Positions 1-10,007 of a stretch of DNA of 56,184 nucleotides are shown piece by piece. Source of the stretch: Chara braunii (Eukaryota > Streptophyta > Charophyceae > Charales > Characeae). The stretch spans positions 1,330,851 through 1,387,034 of the forward strand of contig BFEA01000161.1 in assembly GCA_003427395.1 (NCBI GenBank), read 5' to 3'. The position numbers and the translations under genes were made by a program. Below the pieces are notes generated by a model. That model was not told the DNA's origin, ran no database searches, and saw only the letters and a program-made list of their open reading frames with translations. How positions within the stretch are numbered: the first letter of the stretch is position 1; every line of letters starts with the position of its first letter.

Positions 1-46
<46 letters not shown>
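1..46. repeat. (AC)n microsatellite
   Basis: Uninterrupted AC dinucleotide run that starts at the window edge, so its full length is not visible. Confidence 0.97.
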
Positions 47-49
<3 letters not shown>

Positions 50-254
50 TCATGAAAAGTAAAGTCCCTCGTTTATTCCATTTTCTTATTCCATTATTTC
101 TTTTTGGAAGAACAGTAGTCTTTTTTTTTCCCTTTTTTTTTTTTCGAATCTTTCAAGATGAGCTCCGGGATTTGAATGCCCGGTAGTCTGAGCCTCGGCA
201 AGGGTCGGCCTACCGGTAGGTCGAGGCTCGGACTTGATCGTTGGGCCAAGTACT

Positions 255-500
255 ACTGGTGGTTTGAGGGCAGTGGTTGGTGCCGACCTTAGGGTATCAG
301 TTGTCGAGCAATCGTTGATGCTTAACCACAACCGGGTTAAGGTGGATTAACTCTTACAGTGTAATAAGTTGGGGGATTTTGTAGACTGATGAGGGTTCAG
401 CCTCTTGATGAGTTGGTGAAACTCGAACGAAGCAGTTTGTCACAGTCCCCGGTTTGTTGTTGTTGTTGTTTTTCCTCTGCCTACGGTTTATATGTATATA
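255..500. repeat. Dispersed repeat R1, copy 1
   Basis: Matches 15560-15830 over most of its length and 15000-15125 over its right half. Shared words include GCAGTGGTTGGT, CTTACAGTGTAAT, GAGGGTTCAGCCTC and CTGCCTACGGTTTA. No protein can be assigned. It lies directly upstream of the Josephin/RING reading frame and could be an end of the element carrying that frame. A second shared word at 564-600 (GGTTAACCGACCCCCCATTT) recurs inverted near 29150-29175. Confidence 0.7.
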
Positions 501-794
501 CTCGGTGTGTTCCTCCATGGCATCTGTGGCCACCGCAGTTGTTGTGTCGCCCTTGGAACAGAAGGTTAACCGACCCCCCATTTTTCACCTCCGTTTACAA
601 AAAAAACAAAGGGTCATTTTAACCATACTTCCTCCATGGCATCCATGACCATCGCAACTGCTTTGTCGCCCTTGGTCTCAGTGCATTCCTCCATGACATC
701 CATGGCCATGCCTACATTACCACCTGCAGAGTCCCCTCTTCGGGTCTCACCTACGACTGCCCCCCTTGTCTCTGCTTGATCCACTTCACCACCC

Positions 795-1739
795 TTGACT
801 TTATCCCCCCCGTCTTCACCGTCTATATTTCCCCTGGTTTTATCGTCGTTTGTTACCCACCTTTCGACAACTCTACCACCCCTGTCTTCACCACTCCTAC
901 CTCCCCTAGTTTTCAAGTTGTCTTCATCCGTTACCCCTCTTCCTAATCCACAAACCACTTCGTCCACACAGACTCCGTCATCATGTTTTGCCCCTGCAGA
1001 AAGCCTACTTCGTCGTCCTAGACGTCGACTTCGACCTACTTCCCAACCTCAACTTACTCCCCTTTCCTCCATCTCTGGTTTTGGACGAAGAAGAACTCGT
1101 TCTTTCTCCCCACCACTGCCCTCCCCAACATCCCGTCCTCGTCTTTTGCCGCCCCAAGCATCCTTACCACACCTGCAACGCTCTTCGACTGCAGATCTTT
1201 CTGCAACGCGGCAAACACAAAACAGGAGGGATGATGGCGAGGGGCCATCCGAGGATGAACTTGGCAAGGGGACTGTAGGAGATTTTGTAGATAATACGCC
1301 TGACCGGCCTCCACCGAATCTGTGTGGCCCCGCTGCTACTAACATCTGCCTGCAAGCCTATCATCGGGAACCATATACTCACTCTGATTTATTGGTCATT
1401 GCTTCCGATCTTGATGCTCAGGAACGTGAGTTATATGGCGATAACCCGACTTCGCATCCCCCACAGGATAGTAATTACACTCGACATGGGGGATTCAATG
1501 TCTCTATTTTGGTGACTGCTTTGATAAGGCGCCGACTTGATATGCAGCGTGCCCCTTCGGGTGGCGACCCGGACCACTGTTCGCACGTTTGTGCCTATAT
1601 TCGACATGCTCCTGGCCACTACACCGCTGTTGTCCGTGCCTCTGGCTCTTGGGAATTACGGAATGGCGGTGCTATGGTGCAAACTATTTTTGCCATCCGT
1701 GATCTCGTGCGTAATTACCCTAACGTGCAACTGTTCTAG
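795..1739 (+). CDS. Josephin-like domain reading frame (ataxin-3-type cysteine protease), possibly decayed
   Basis: Open frame of 314 codons with no convincing ATG at its left end (795 is a TTG), so the true start or an upstream exon is not seen. The first half is Pro/Ser/Arg-rich. The second half looks like a Josephin domain, the deubiquitinase fold of ataxin-3. LCGPAATNICLQ aligns with the catalytic-Cys segment (Cys codon 1323-1325). A stretch SDLLVIASDLDAQEREL resembles the Josephin helix. GGFNVSILVTAL fits the conserved GxFxIxVxxxAL. GHYTAVVR gives the His (1617-1619). WELRNG places an Asn (1662-1664) where ataxin-3 has its catalytic Asn. The frame ends at TAG 1737-1739, and the same frame reopens into a RING-like part. 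Fold assignment is by motif spacing only. It could be a real exon, a pseudogene, or cargo of the flanking repeat R1. Confidence 0.55.
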   Translation: MTLSPPSSPSIFPLVLSSFVTHLSTTLPPLSSPLLPPLVFKLSSSVTPLPNPQTTSSTQTPSSCFAPAESLLRRPRRRLRPTSQPQLTPLSSISGFGRRRTRSFSPPLPSPTSRPRLLPPQASLPHLQRSSTADLSATRQTQNRRDDGEGPSEDELGKGTVGDFVDNTPDRPPPNLCGPAATNICLQAYHREPYTHSDLLVIASDLDAQERELYGDNPTSHPPQDSNYTRHGGFNVSILVTALIRRRLDMQRAPSGGDPDHCSHVCAYIRHAPGHYTAVVRASGSWELRNGGAMVQTIFAIRDLVRNYPNVQLF

Positions 1740-1742
1740 GTC

Positions 1743-1964
1743 ATTGACCTTGTGGGTACCTCGTGTACTTCCATGCCCGCCTTTACGCCTATCTCTGTGT
1801 CTGCCTCCGTACCTGTCTCTGTGCCTGTTTCTATGTCTGTCTCCTTCCAAATTATTGACTCTATGGGTACCACGTGTACTTCTGTCCCCGCCTCTACACC
1901 TATCTTTGTGTCTGCCTCCACACCTATCTCCATGCCCATTTCTGTGTCTGTCTCCGTGCCCACC
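1743..1964. repeat. 111-bp tandem repeat, two diverged units
   Basis: ATTGACC..GGGTACC..CGTGTACTTC at 1743 recurs at 1854, an offset of 111 bp (37 codons), so the repeat keeps the reading frame. Both units encode Ser/Pro/Val-rich low-complexity sequence linking the Josephin-like and RING-like parts. Confidence 0.75.
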
Positions 1965-2465
1965 TCCATGTCTGTCACCATGCCTGCTTTAGTCTTCATT
2001 CCCCCACATGTTGCACTAACACCTTGTGACCTCATTCTTTGTGAGATCACTGACACAGTTACACTTCGTTGTGGAAAGCATCGACTTTGTCGACATCACT
2101 ACAACCGTATAATTTTTCGGACCCGCTGTCGGCAGGGATGTCACCTGTATCCGGATTATGAACATCCTCTATATCCAGATGCAGTATGTCTCATCTGTGT
2201 CTGCGGGCGCTATAGCGAATGTGCAGTTAACTGTGATGGTGAACGCCCCACAATCGTCATGGCCTGCAACCGGCATGCCCTTTGCCGTACATGCTTCAGA
2301 GGTATCGTTAATGCTAGCCGCCCTGGCTCCTGCTGCGACGAAGTCGCTTACCTGAATGGTTTTCGTCCTGTAGATCAGCGGGAGGGCTGCTACCATCGCC
2401 CGCATCCTTATGACAGTTGTCATATCTGTCGTGAGGGTCTTACTTATACGTACCTTGCACCCTGA
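1752..2465 (+). CDS. Cys-rich RING-like reading frame downstream of the Josephin-like part
   Basis: In the same frame as the Josephin-like ORF, 12 bases after its TAG. The 5' end is a GTG, so this may simply be the continuation of one protein after a nonsense mutation. After a Ser/Val/Pro spacer (two 37-residue repeats) come Cys/His clusters. The first (about 2020-2130) has C-x4-C, then CGKHRLC, then RCRQGC. The second (about 2185-2340) has CLIC, then ACNRHALCRTC, then SCC, close to a RING C-x2-C...C-x2-H-x2-C-x2-C pattern. A last CHIC lies near the end. A protein joining a deubiquitinase-like domain with RING-like fingers would suggest ubiquitin handling, which is inference only. No homologue is recognised by name. 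Confidence 0.5.
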   Translation: MGTSCTSMPAFTPISVSASVPVSVPVSMSVSFQIIDSMGTTCTSVPASTPIFVSASTPISMPISVSVSVPTSMSVTMPALVFIPPHVALTPCDLILCEITDTVTLRCGKHRLCRHHYNRIIFRTRCRQGCHLYPDYEHPLYPDAVCLICVCGRYSECAVNCDGERPTIVMACNRHALCRTCFRGIVNASRPGSCCDEVAYLNGFRPVDQREGCYHRPHPYDSCHICREGLTYTYLAP

Positions 2466-2599
2466 CAAAAATGTGCAGGTGCACTGAAAAGAGTGTACAG
2501 GAATGTGCAAAGGTGGGAAACCCTTCACTAAAACTGCAAAACTGTGAAGAATGTAGTAAAAGAAGAACATAAGTTTGTGTCATCTTACTTTGTTTGTAC

Positions 2600-4117
2600 C
2601 TTGCGGCAGATTCGAGTAGAGCAGTGCAAAGAGGAGGAATGTAGAGCAGAGCAGAGCAGATTAAAGGAGAGTAGAGCAGAGTAGTGTAAAGCAGACCATA
2701 GCAGAGAAGAGCAGAGCAAAGTAGAGCAGATCAGGGAATCGTGGAACAAAGAAGCATACAGTAGAGAAGAGTAGGGAAGAGAAGAGTAGGGAAGAGAAGA
2801 GCAGGGAAGCGTGGAGTAGAGAAGCGTATAGTACAGAAGCGTAAAATAGATATGCGTAGAGTAAAGAAGTTAAGAAGAGTAGGGAAGAGAAGTGTCGGCA
2901 AGAGAAGCGTAGAAAAAAAAAAGAGTAGAGAAGAGTAGGGAAGAGTAGAGTGGAGGAGAGTAAAGTAGAGTAAAGTAGAGTAAAGTAGAGTTGAGTGGAG
3001 TAGATTGGAGTGAAGTGGAGTAGAGAGGCGTGGAGTGGAGTAGAGTGAAGTGGAGTAGAATGACATACAGTAGAGCGGAGTGGAGTAGAATGACGTGGAG
3101 TAGAGCAGAGTGAAGTAGAGTGGAGTGGAGTAAAGTGGAGTATAGTGGAGTAAAATGAAGTGAAGTTGAGTAGAGTGGAGTGGAGTCGAGTGGAGCGGGG
3201 TGGAGTGGAGTGGGGTGGAGTGTATGAAGTCAAGTGGCATAGAGTGAAGGAGAGTGTAGGAGAGTGAAGAGTGAATTGAAGGAGAGTGTAGGAGAGTGAA
3301 CTGAAGGAGAGTAAAGTAGAGTAGAGCAGAGGAGAATGAAGGAGTTTAGAATTGAGCATATCAGAAGATAACAAAGTATAGTGTAGAGTGGAGCATAGCA
3401 GAGAAAAGCAAAGCAAAAAAGTGTGAAGCAGAGAAGAGTAGCGAAGAGAAAAGTAGAAAAGAGTAGAGTAGGGAAACGTGAAGTATCGTAGAGTAGAGTA
3501 GCGTAGGTTAGAGTAGATAAAGTAAAGTAGGAAAAAACAGAGAAGAGTAGAGTAAAGTGACTAGATTAGAGTATTGTAGCATAGAATTCAGTAGAGCAAA
3601 AATGGGTAAAGTAGAGTAGAGTAGAGTAAAGAAAAGTAAGCCAAAGTAGAGTAGAGTAATGCAGTGTAGCGTAGAGTGGAGTGGAGTCGAGTAGAGTCGA
3701 GTGTAGTAGAGTAGAGTAGAGAAAAATAGAGTGAAGTTCATTGGAATAGAAAAGAGTAGAATGGAGTGGAGTGGACTGGAGTGAAGTGGAGTAGAGTAGA
3801 GTGGAGTGGAGAGTAGAGTGAAGTGGAGTAGAGTAGAATAGAGTGAGTAGATAGGAGTATCACAACATATAGTACAGTACAATACAGTACATAAAAGTAG
3901 AGCAGAGTAGAGTAGATTAGGGTACTATAGAGTAGAGTAGAGTAGAGTAGAGTAGAGTAGCGTAGAGTAGAGTAGAGTAGAGTAGAATAGAGTAGAGTAG
4001 AGTAAAGCAAAGTGGAGTAGAGTAAAGCAAAGTAGAGTACACTAGCGTAGCTAAGAGGAATGTAGCATAGAGTAGAGTAGAATCGCTTCAAGTCGAGTCG
4101 AGTAGAGTAGAAAAGAG
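2600..4117. repeat. Degenerate pentanucleotide satellite (AGTAG/AGTGG)n, left block
   Basis: About 1.5 kb built from variants of a 5-bp unit (AGTAG, AGTGG, AAGTA, GAGTA); the most regular part is 3920-4010. The long minus-strand Ser/Thr/Leu/His/Tyr-rich open frames here come from the repeat and are not genes. Confidence 0.93.
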
Positions 4118-4661
4118 TTAATCCACCACTACCCTCGCACTGGTAGCTCAGGTCCATGAGGGCTACCGGTAGCACAGAGGGGGGAACAGGTGGAGTGGCA
4201 AAATTGGTAAATGCGTTAAATTTCCCCAGCAATTTATTTTGCTGTTAAAATGATTTATTTATTTATTTTTACCTATAAGGATCGCGATAAAATCCATAAA
4301 CCCTAAAATTTTCAGACTTGTTGAGTCATCCTTCTGAACGCAAAAAATCGCGAACGTTGGGGTACTTTTCTCGTTGGCCCAGACGTGGTAGAGTGACAAA
4401 AATGGAAAATAAGACAAAACGGCGCGACATTTATTTCATGGTCTATTTTTTTTTTCCCCTTTGTTCACAACCTAATCTGCAAGATCTCAAATTTTTAGAT
4501 TTTTTCACAATTGTTTCTCAGCGTGAAAAATCGCCAAAGTTCGCGCTTCAAATTTTTTGGACCGAACACGCCTGCGCCTGCCAATCGCCACCCCCCCAAA
4601 GAACCCGGTCTATAAGGCCAAGAAAAATGAATTTAGGTCGGCGGGGTTAGTGGTGGTTTAA
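4118..4661. mobile_element. TTAA-bounded TIR insertion in the pentamer satellite
   Basis: The satellite stops at 4117 and resumes at 4662. The insert is bounded by TTAA on both sides (4118-4121 and 4658-4661). It has imperfect terminal inverted repeats: TCCACCACTACCC at the left, and ACCACCACTAACCCC read inward from the right. No transposase is encoded. TTAA targets are typical of piggyBac-type elements, so a piggyBac-like non-autonomous element is a reasonable reading. The short element at 46359-46516 has closely related ends. Confidence 0.6.
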
Positions 4662-4880
4662 GTGGAGTAGAGTAGAGAAGAGTGACGTACCTCGATGAAC
4701 CTATACACTAAAACAAACTAAAACAACACTCGAACCGGGCTCAAACTGACTATACGAGAGTAAAATAATTTAGAGCAGAATGAAGTAAAATAAAGCAAAA
4801 TAGAGTAAAGTTGGGTAGAGTAATATAGAATAGAGCAAAATCGAGTCGAGGAGAGTCGAGGAGAGTGGAGTCGAGTGGAC
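4662..4880. repeat. Degenerate pentanucleotide satellite, right block
   Basis: Continuation of the AGTAG/AGTGG satellite beyond the TTAA insertion, interrupted by about 80 bp of unique sequence at 4690-4770, then fading after 4880. Confidence 0.85.
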
Positions 4881-6339
4881 TGGTGTGGAGTGGAGTTGAG
4901 GGGCGGGACTTCAATTAAGATGGTGGTCATTTCGGACTCCTTCGTGCTCATCCTCGACGTTGTACTCATCATTGTGGTCGTCTCCTAGGTAGCGACAACC
5001 ATTGCTAGTTGATTATCGACCTGCATCTGTGGTGTTCGTGATATTTTTCTGCGAACATTAAAGATCTTCATCTTCCTCCTCATCAATATATCAGTTGTGT
5101 CCACACTTTCTCACGGTTGCAGTGGTGTTCCTAACTATGAAGGTGAGGCACACTTTCCCTGCGGCCACCTTCTTCAAGCAGATGCGGGGAAAAAACGCAC
5201 GCATCTGATCGAGGTGTCCGACAACAAAGGAGGAAACGAGAGGGCGGAAAAGAGAGAAAGTGAGATGTGGAGGAAAAGTTGGAAGCAGCAGGGGCGAGGA
5301 AGTGCAGCGCATCGGCAGTTTTGAGTTGCATGGCGAAGTATCTTCCTATTTCCTATACGGAGGTTCATTCGCGTTCAACATGAGGGGTTGCTACTCTATT
5401 GGGGGATGCACCAGTCCTATTTTAGTAGAAAATTCATTCTCGTCCTGTAGATGGTGAGTTGCAGAGCGAGGCCGTTCCCTTATCTTCGTGAATGTGTTGA
5501 TTCTTGTCATCTGTGATTGCGATTGGTCATCGACCCATCATATGCCTTGTCATTTTGATCGCTATTCTCTTCGGGATCAAAGTTGCGACCCCGATGATGC
5601 TTTTCATGTTCATAGAAGTCAAGATGCCCATCGTTATTCTTGGTCTCATCGATACTAGTTTCATGCTAGTCAATGTTTTCTCAACGAAGTTGATCGCCTT
5701 CATTATGCTCGTGGTGTTCGGGACCATGGTCACGACAGTGATGTTCGTCGATGGTCGTAGCAGTGGGCTTATTGTATTCCAGTCTGGGTTACTGTATTAC
5801 TATTTGAGGTCACCTTCTTGGCCATGCAGTTGTTTCACTTCTTGAGTGACCACAGACTATTTTCCTAGCCACAATCCGTATTTTTGAGTCATGACCAGGG
5901 TACTTTGGATCACGATTGGGCAAATTGCTAAGGCATTGCTGCTACCGAAGTCTGGGACTGGTGATGTTGCTTAAAGATCAGTGCTACTACGGGAGGAGTG
6001 CAGTTTGGTGGCGAGGTCATCACTACTGTTGCGCACGCTTGTTGCGGACAATTGTTGTACACTGCTACAACTTGCACATTGCTAAGCATTCGCAGTGTTC
6101 TTGTTGTGCCCTTCACTTAGCAGTCATTGAGCGTACACAGTGCATTTGCTGTGTATTTTGTTGAAGGTTGTGGTGGCTTGCGCTAAGCATCGCCGAGTTT
6201 GTTCTGCGACAATGTGGGATGTTGCGCCTGGTACTTTGCACCGCTACAGTGCCTTATGGTCGCACATTGTTGCCGTGTGTGGTTTAGTTTACTGAGTTCT
6301 GCTGCATTTTGTTTGCGTTTCTGATAGAGCACAAAGACA
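4881..6339. other. No recognisable gene
   Basis: Open frames on both strands are short or of biased composition (for example 5504-5845, hydrophobic on plus but His/Asp/Glu-rich in minus frames). Around 5990-6180 the sequence is rich in TTGTTGC/TGCTA words. I see no splice-consistent exons, RNA genes or clear repeat family. Confidence 0.5.
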
Positions 6340-6342
6340 TTC

Positions 6343-6600
6343 TCCATTTCAGGTGGGGACACTTGAAACCTTTGAAATGACATGAAGTGGTTGAAGCTTC
6401 TGAAAGCGGTTCAGGGGTCCCCCTTGGATGGGGGGACTTGAAACCGCTTTCATAAGTTTCAGCCACTTGATGTCATTTCAGGAGTTTTAAGGGGGGGACC
6501 TAAAACCTGTGAAATACCTGAAGTGGTTGAAGCTTCTAAAAGCGATTTCAGCCCCCCCATCCAAGTACCCAACACCCATCTGAAGCAGCTGAAAATGACG
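6343..6600. repeat. Foldback repeat
   Basis: Contains TGAAGTGGTTGAAGCTTCT twice (near 6382 and 6520). Between them is an inverted counterpart (ACCGCTTTCATAAGTTTCAGCCACTTGATGTCATTTCAG at 6442-6480), so the left 130 bp can fold on itself. G- and C-runs flank the arms. Probably a decayed non-autonomous foldback element. Confidence 0.6.
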
Positions 6601-7012
6601 TAAAAATATACACATCATTTAACCTTCTATTGCCCGTACCCCATCCAAGCTTGTTGGCGCGGATATTACAACGTACTTGATAATAACCCAAGAATGCACA
6701 CCAGTGACCTTCCTTACGTGCTCCCCCCCCGCCCGCCCGCTTCGCTTGTGGTCATACAAAAAAATATATATTTTTTCGTTCGCATTGGAAGGTTTTATCC
6801 GCAGTGCATACCACACTAGCCGTTCGACCAAATCTCGATGAAGTTTCCCCACTCTCCCACCCCCCCACTTGTGCAGGATCACCTTTCCTATCCGGCGCTT
6901 CCCCCCACTCCCCCCGCTTTCCATTCACAAATCTTTTAGTATCGATATGATGGTCACTCCCTGCATAAAGTTTGCACGATCTTCAATAGCGCATCACATA
7001 GCATCCGTTAGC

Positions 7013-8018
7013 CTAATTCACACACCTCACCGTGACATTGTGTTTCATGTCTCTCACCTCCCTTTCCATTATGTTGCATTGGTGCCGCAGGACGTTGCAT
7101 TGTCGTTCGCTCGCCTTATCCAGTAACTCAGGGACAACCTTCGATGGGGAGTGCATCACCTCTGTGATAGCTTTAAACGCGTTATGCCGAGCACTCTTTC
7201 TTTTTGCCATCTTCGGCCCCCCACCTGACTTGTTCCCATTCCCATCTCCTGCATCCCTGTCGCAATTATCACTCGAGGTTTCCCCAACCCCTTCCTCGCT
7301 GGCTGCTCCCTCCTCACCCCTTGGTTGGTGCAAGGCCCTTGTGTCCCATATATTTGGAGGATGGGTTGTCCGACTGCCATGCTACATAACATGGATGGCC
7401 CCGTACAACTGGGATCCATTTGAAACTTGTACCCCTTCTCTGCTCGTTACTTGGGAGTGAGTGTGAAGAACGCCTGTAACCCTGACTCCTCTCTCTCCAA
7501 GACCTTCCTATACCAACCGATGATGTCCTCCCACCTTTTCATACATGCCTCCCACTCTTTGTGCATCCCCTGTGCAAACATCCACTTCGCAATATCCTTC
7601 CACCCCCACTCTTTATTCTTCATCCTCGCGAAATTTGTCCCCGCAACCACCAATGCCTCGTCCTGATCCCTCTTGCACCGCAAGAGCACGAGGGACTCGT
7701 CCAAACTCTTGTACGTGCGTCCACCACCGGATCCCCACCCCCTTCCCCCTCTCCCACTTTCGCCTTCCCTCTGCCTCTGCCCCTACTTCCAGCCTTCGTT
7801 GGTGCGCCCCAAGATTGCGCAAGGGGCGCCATACACACGTCCTCCTTAGTGTCACCCTGCACGTCTTCCATGTCCTCCCCGTCTGTCACTCCGTCATAGA
7901 AATCATAGACACGAGCAATGATTCTCTCCACACAATGCGACCCGGTGGAGCCATCCCCTTGTGTTGTCCTCTGCACTCCCAAACCTACTGCGGATGAACC
8001 ACCTCTCGCAGGAGTCAA
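7013..8018 (-). pseudogene. Decayed trihelix (Myb/SANT-like) DNA-binding protein
   Basis: Reading 3' to 5', successive frames give a Gly/Arg/acidic N-terminal part (7730-8018), then a Myb/SANT-like helix bundle (7447-7704) starting DESLVLLRCKRDQDEALV and containing WKDIAKWMF and CMKRWEDIIGWYRKV. A basic/acidic C-terminal part follows (7013-7333), with MAKRKSARHNAF and a helix ERQCNVLRHQCNIMEREV. The spacing of Trp and charged residues fits the trihelix/Myb_DNA-bind_4 family of plants. Frame changes lie near 7700 (between RVWT and DESLVLL) and 7330-7447, where the frame also carries stops, so it is broken in at least two places. Intron-based explanations are less likely because no good splice pairs are evident. 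Family naming is by pattern. Confidence 0.6.
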
Positions 8019-8302
8019 CGTTTGCCGCTTACCATAGCTGGGTGTGTAGGTATTGTCTATCTCGCCGAAATGGTTTGCCGATCCCTAATTTGTGCGCCCG
8101 CCCCGCACCTCGACAAATGGATATCCACAGGATTGGTTGCATTTGTTCACCAGTACAATATGTGTCACTGTCCTTTGTTCCTCGGAGGACACCTGCAGAT
8201 CTAACCGCGGAGCACTCATAAACCACCAGTACCTACCACATTTTTCGTACCCCCAGGCCTTGAAAACTTGAACCAGAGGGGCAGGCCGATCTGGCTTCCG
8301 CA

Positions 8303-8899
8303 TTAACGACCACCCCAACTGGTAGGTACTGGTAGTTTAACTCCGATTCCCGAAAACAGGAGGGACGCCATCGCCCCGTCGTTGCACCCTCCCTGCACGG
8401 GCTGCGTTAGGCTGTCCAACATGGACTGCGTGGAATACGTGAGGGGGAATGTAGACTTCAGGGGCTCCCACGTATTGTCGCCGGGTAGAGGCTGTAGATG
8501 GGGTGGTAGGTGCGCATTCAGCGCAGGATCGAAGTGTGTGGGGGGGTGGATGCAAACTCCCTCCTTCAACCCACTTCCCATGCTGTACGCACACACATCA
8601 CACCCCTCTTTCCCTGCCATTGCGCTTTTCTTCTCGCACCTGCTTGACTTCAACTTACACTTGCCTGCCGGTGGACCATGCTGCAACGAACCGAACAAGT
8701 GCATCACCAGGATGACAACAAGCACCAACAAGATATGCACAGAAGAGGGAGCTTCCACGAAACGTCTATCATGCAAATTGGCCGATAGCGGTGTGTGGCC
8801 TCCCTTCACGTCAGCATGCACAAAGACAGATGTGGATCGCTGCGAAGATGGATAATGTTCATGTGGGGGGCCGAGCATTGATGCCCTAATGTATAACAT
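8303..8899 (-). other. Open frame upstream of the trihelix pseudogene, possibly its 5' part
   Basis: 198 codons on the minus strand just upstream of the trihelix remnant. The right part (near 8400-8560) reads as ordinary protein (PLPGDNTWEPLKSTFPLTY, STQSMLDSLTQPVQ) and may be the N-terminal region of the same dead gene. The left part contains a hydrophobic run (SSVHILLVLVVILVMHLF). No domain is recognised, and coding status is uncertain. Confidence 0.3.
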
Positions 8900-9354
8900 G
8901 CTGCCAATGGCAGAGCGGGGGCACCAGGATGGATAGCTAGCTGCAACGAGTGTTTGAATTCGAGCCGCTCCGCTTCACCAACAGCAAGCTGGAGGGATCC
9001 AACGGCTACCCACTGAATGACCGGCCGGCCCCCTGCGGGAATGGCCTGGAACTGCCCCACACAGCATGCGGTACCGCTTCCAACGAGCCGTGGTGAGCCT
9101 CCCCAACGGCTGGACCAACCGCTGGACCAGGATGCCATATGGGTTGAAAAATAATAATAATAAAAAAATTGCGCCTTTTCCGTGGCTCCAGGGGCCGTTG
9201 TGCTCAAGGGCGAACTTGCACGTGCCGCCCTAAAGATTCTAGGAGACGCACTGCACTAGGGAGGACAAATGTGGAAACAAGCCAGGGGCACCATTAGGGA
9301 GGGTGGAATGATGATTTTTGCTCCAACCCTTGGTTTCAAGTGGTGTGGAATGCG

Positions 9355-9470
9355 GCCCCTAGCTCAGTGGGTGGACCCATGTATTGTTGAAGTACAGACC
9401 CAAGTTTGAACCCAGATGAAATCAGATGAATAGAATGAAATAACTATCAATTACATGGGGCGCTCACACG
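9355..9470 (+). repeat. tRNA-derived SINE head (family S2)
   Basis: CCTAGCTCAGTGGGTGGACC resembles a tRNA A box. About 35 bp later AGTACAGACCCAAGTTTGAACCC resembles a B box. An AGATGAAATCAGATGA segment and a decayed body follow. The B-box block recurs at 21138, 22690, 23465, 23580, 24840 and 49142, so this is a dispersed Pol III-type retroposon rather than a tRNA gene. Confidence 0.6.
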
Positions 9471-9655
9471 GGGGGTCATTCTGGGGGGAAAAAAAAGGAG
9501 AAATAGTATCCCACCCTTGCCACAAGCTGTCACACACCTGTCACACTACCCTCCATAGTGGGACCCGACCCCTTTGCTGTTGTACGACCTTGGGTACTGT
9601 GGGCCCGTAATGCAAGAGAGTTGTTTCAGAAAGGAAATTAATCAAACGCTCCACC

Positions 9656-9896
9656 GCTAATGTGGGGTTGGAGGGGGGTAGGGGGAGGTGCGAGTGACTG
9701 GCCAAAGATGCTCCGCACTAGTAGCATCGCTGGTTTCCCCCATCGGCAATGCCTGATCACACCGCATCATCGTGATGAGAGGTTGATACAAGCCTTGCTC
9801 TCGCACCACTGCTGTGGTGCCAACCTACCCTGTGGGCTGGGGAGAGTTCCAGGTTTGGTTGGTGTTCCCCCGTATTATACATAGCGTAGCGAGAGG
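9656..9896 (+). repeat. SINE family S1, 5'-truncated plus-strand copy
   Basis: Starts TAATGTGGGGTTGG and ends near GAGAGGATGAGATAGATG. It is inverted relative to 10008-10260, with which it shares words such as CCCCATCGGCAATGCCTG, GGTGCCAACCTACCC and GGGCTGGGGAGAG. The two copies flank about 110 bp of AT-rich DNA. Confidence 0.75.
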
Positions 9897-10007
9897 ATGA
9901 GATAGATGAGGAAAATATATACAAACAAGATTGAGAGAAGAATATAGAAGAAAAAAGAAATCAAACTTTTTTAAAATCTTTTTTCGTAAGCAAATACGCA
10001 TTTATCT

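Noticed and set aside
2661-4232. Long minus-strand open frames of Ser/Thr/Leu/His/Tyr repeats
   Set aside because: They are translations of the pentamer satellite and change with its unit; no protein-like composition.
5504-5845. Hydrophobic 113-codon frame as a membrane protein
   Set aside because: Hydrophobicity comes from ATC/GTC-rich low-complexity DNA, and the opposite strand is equally open; no homology pattern.
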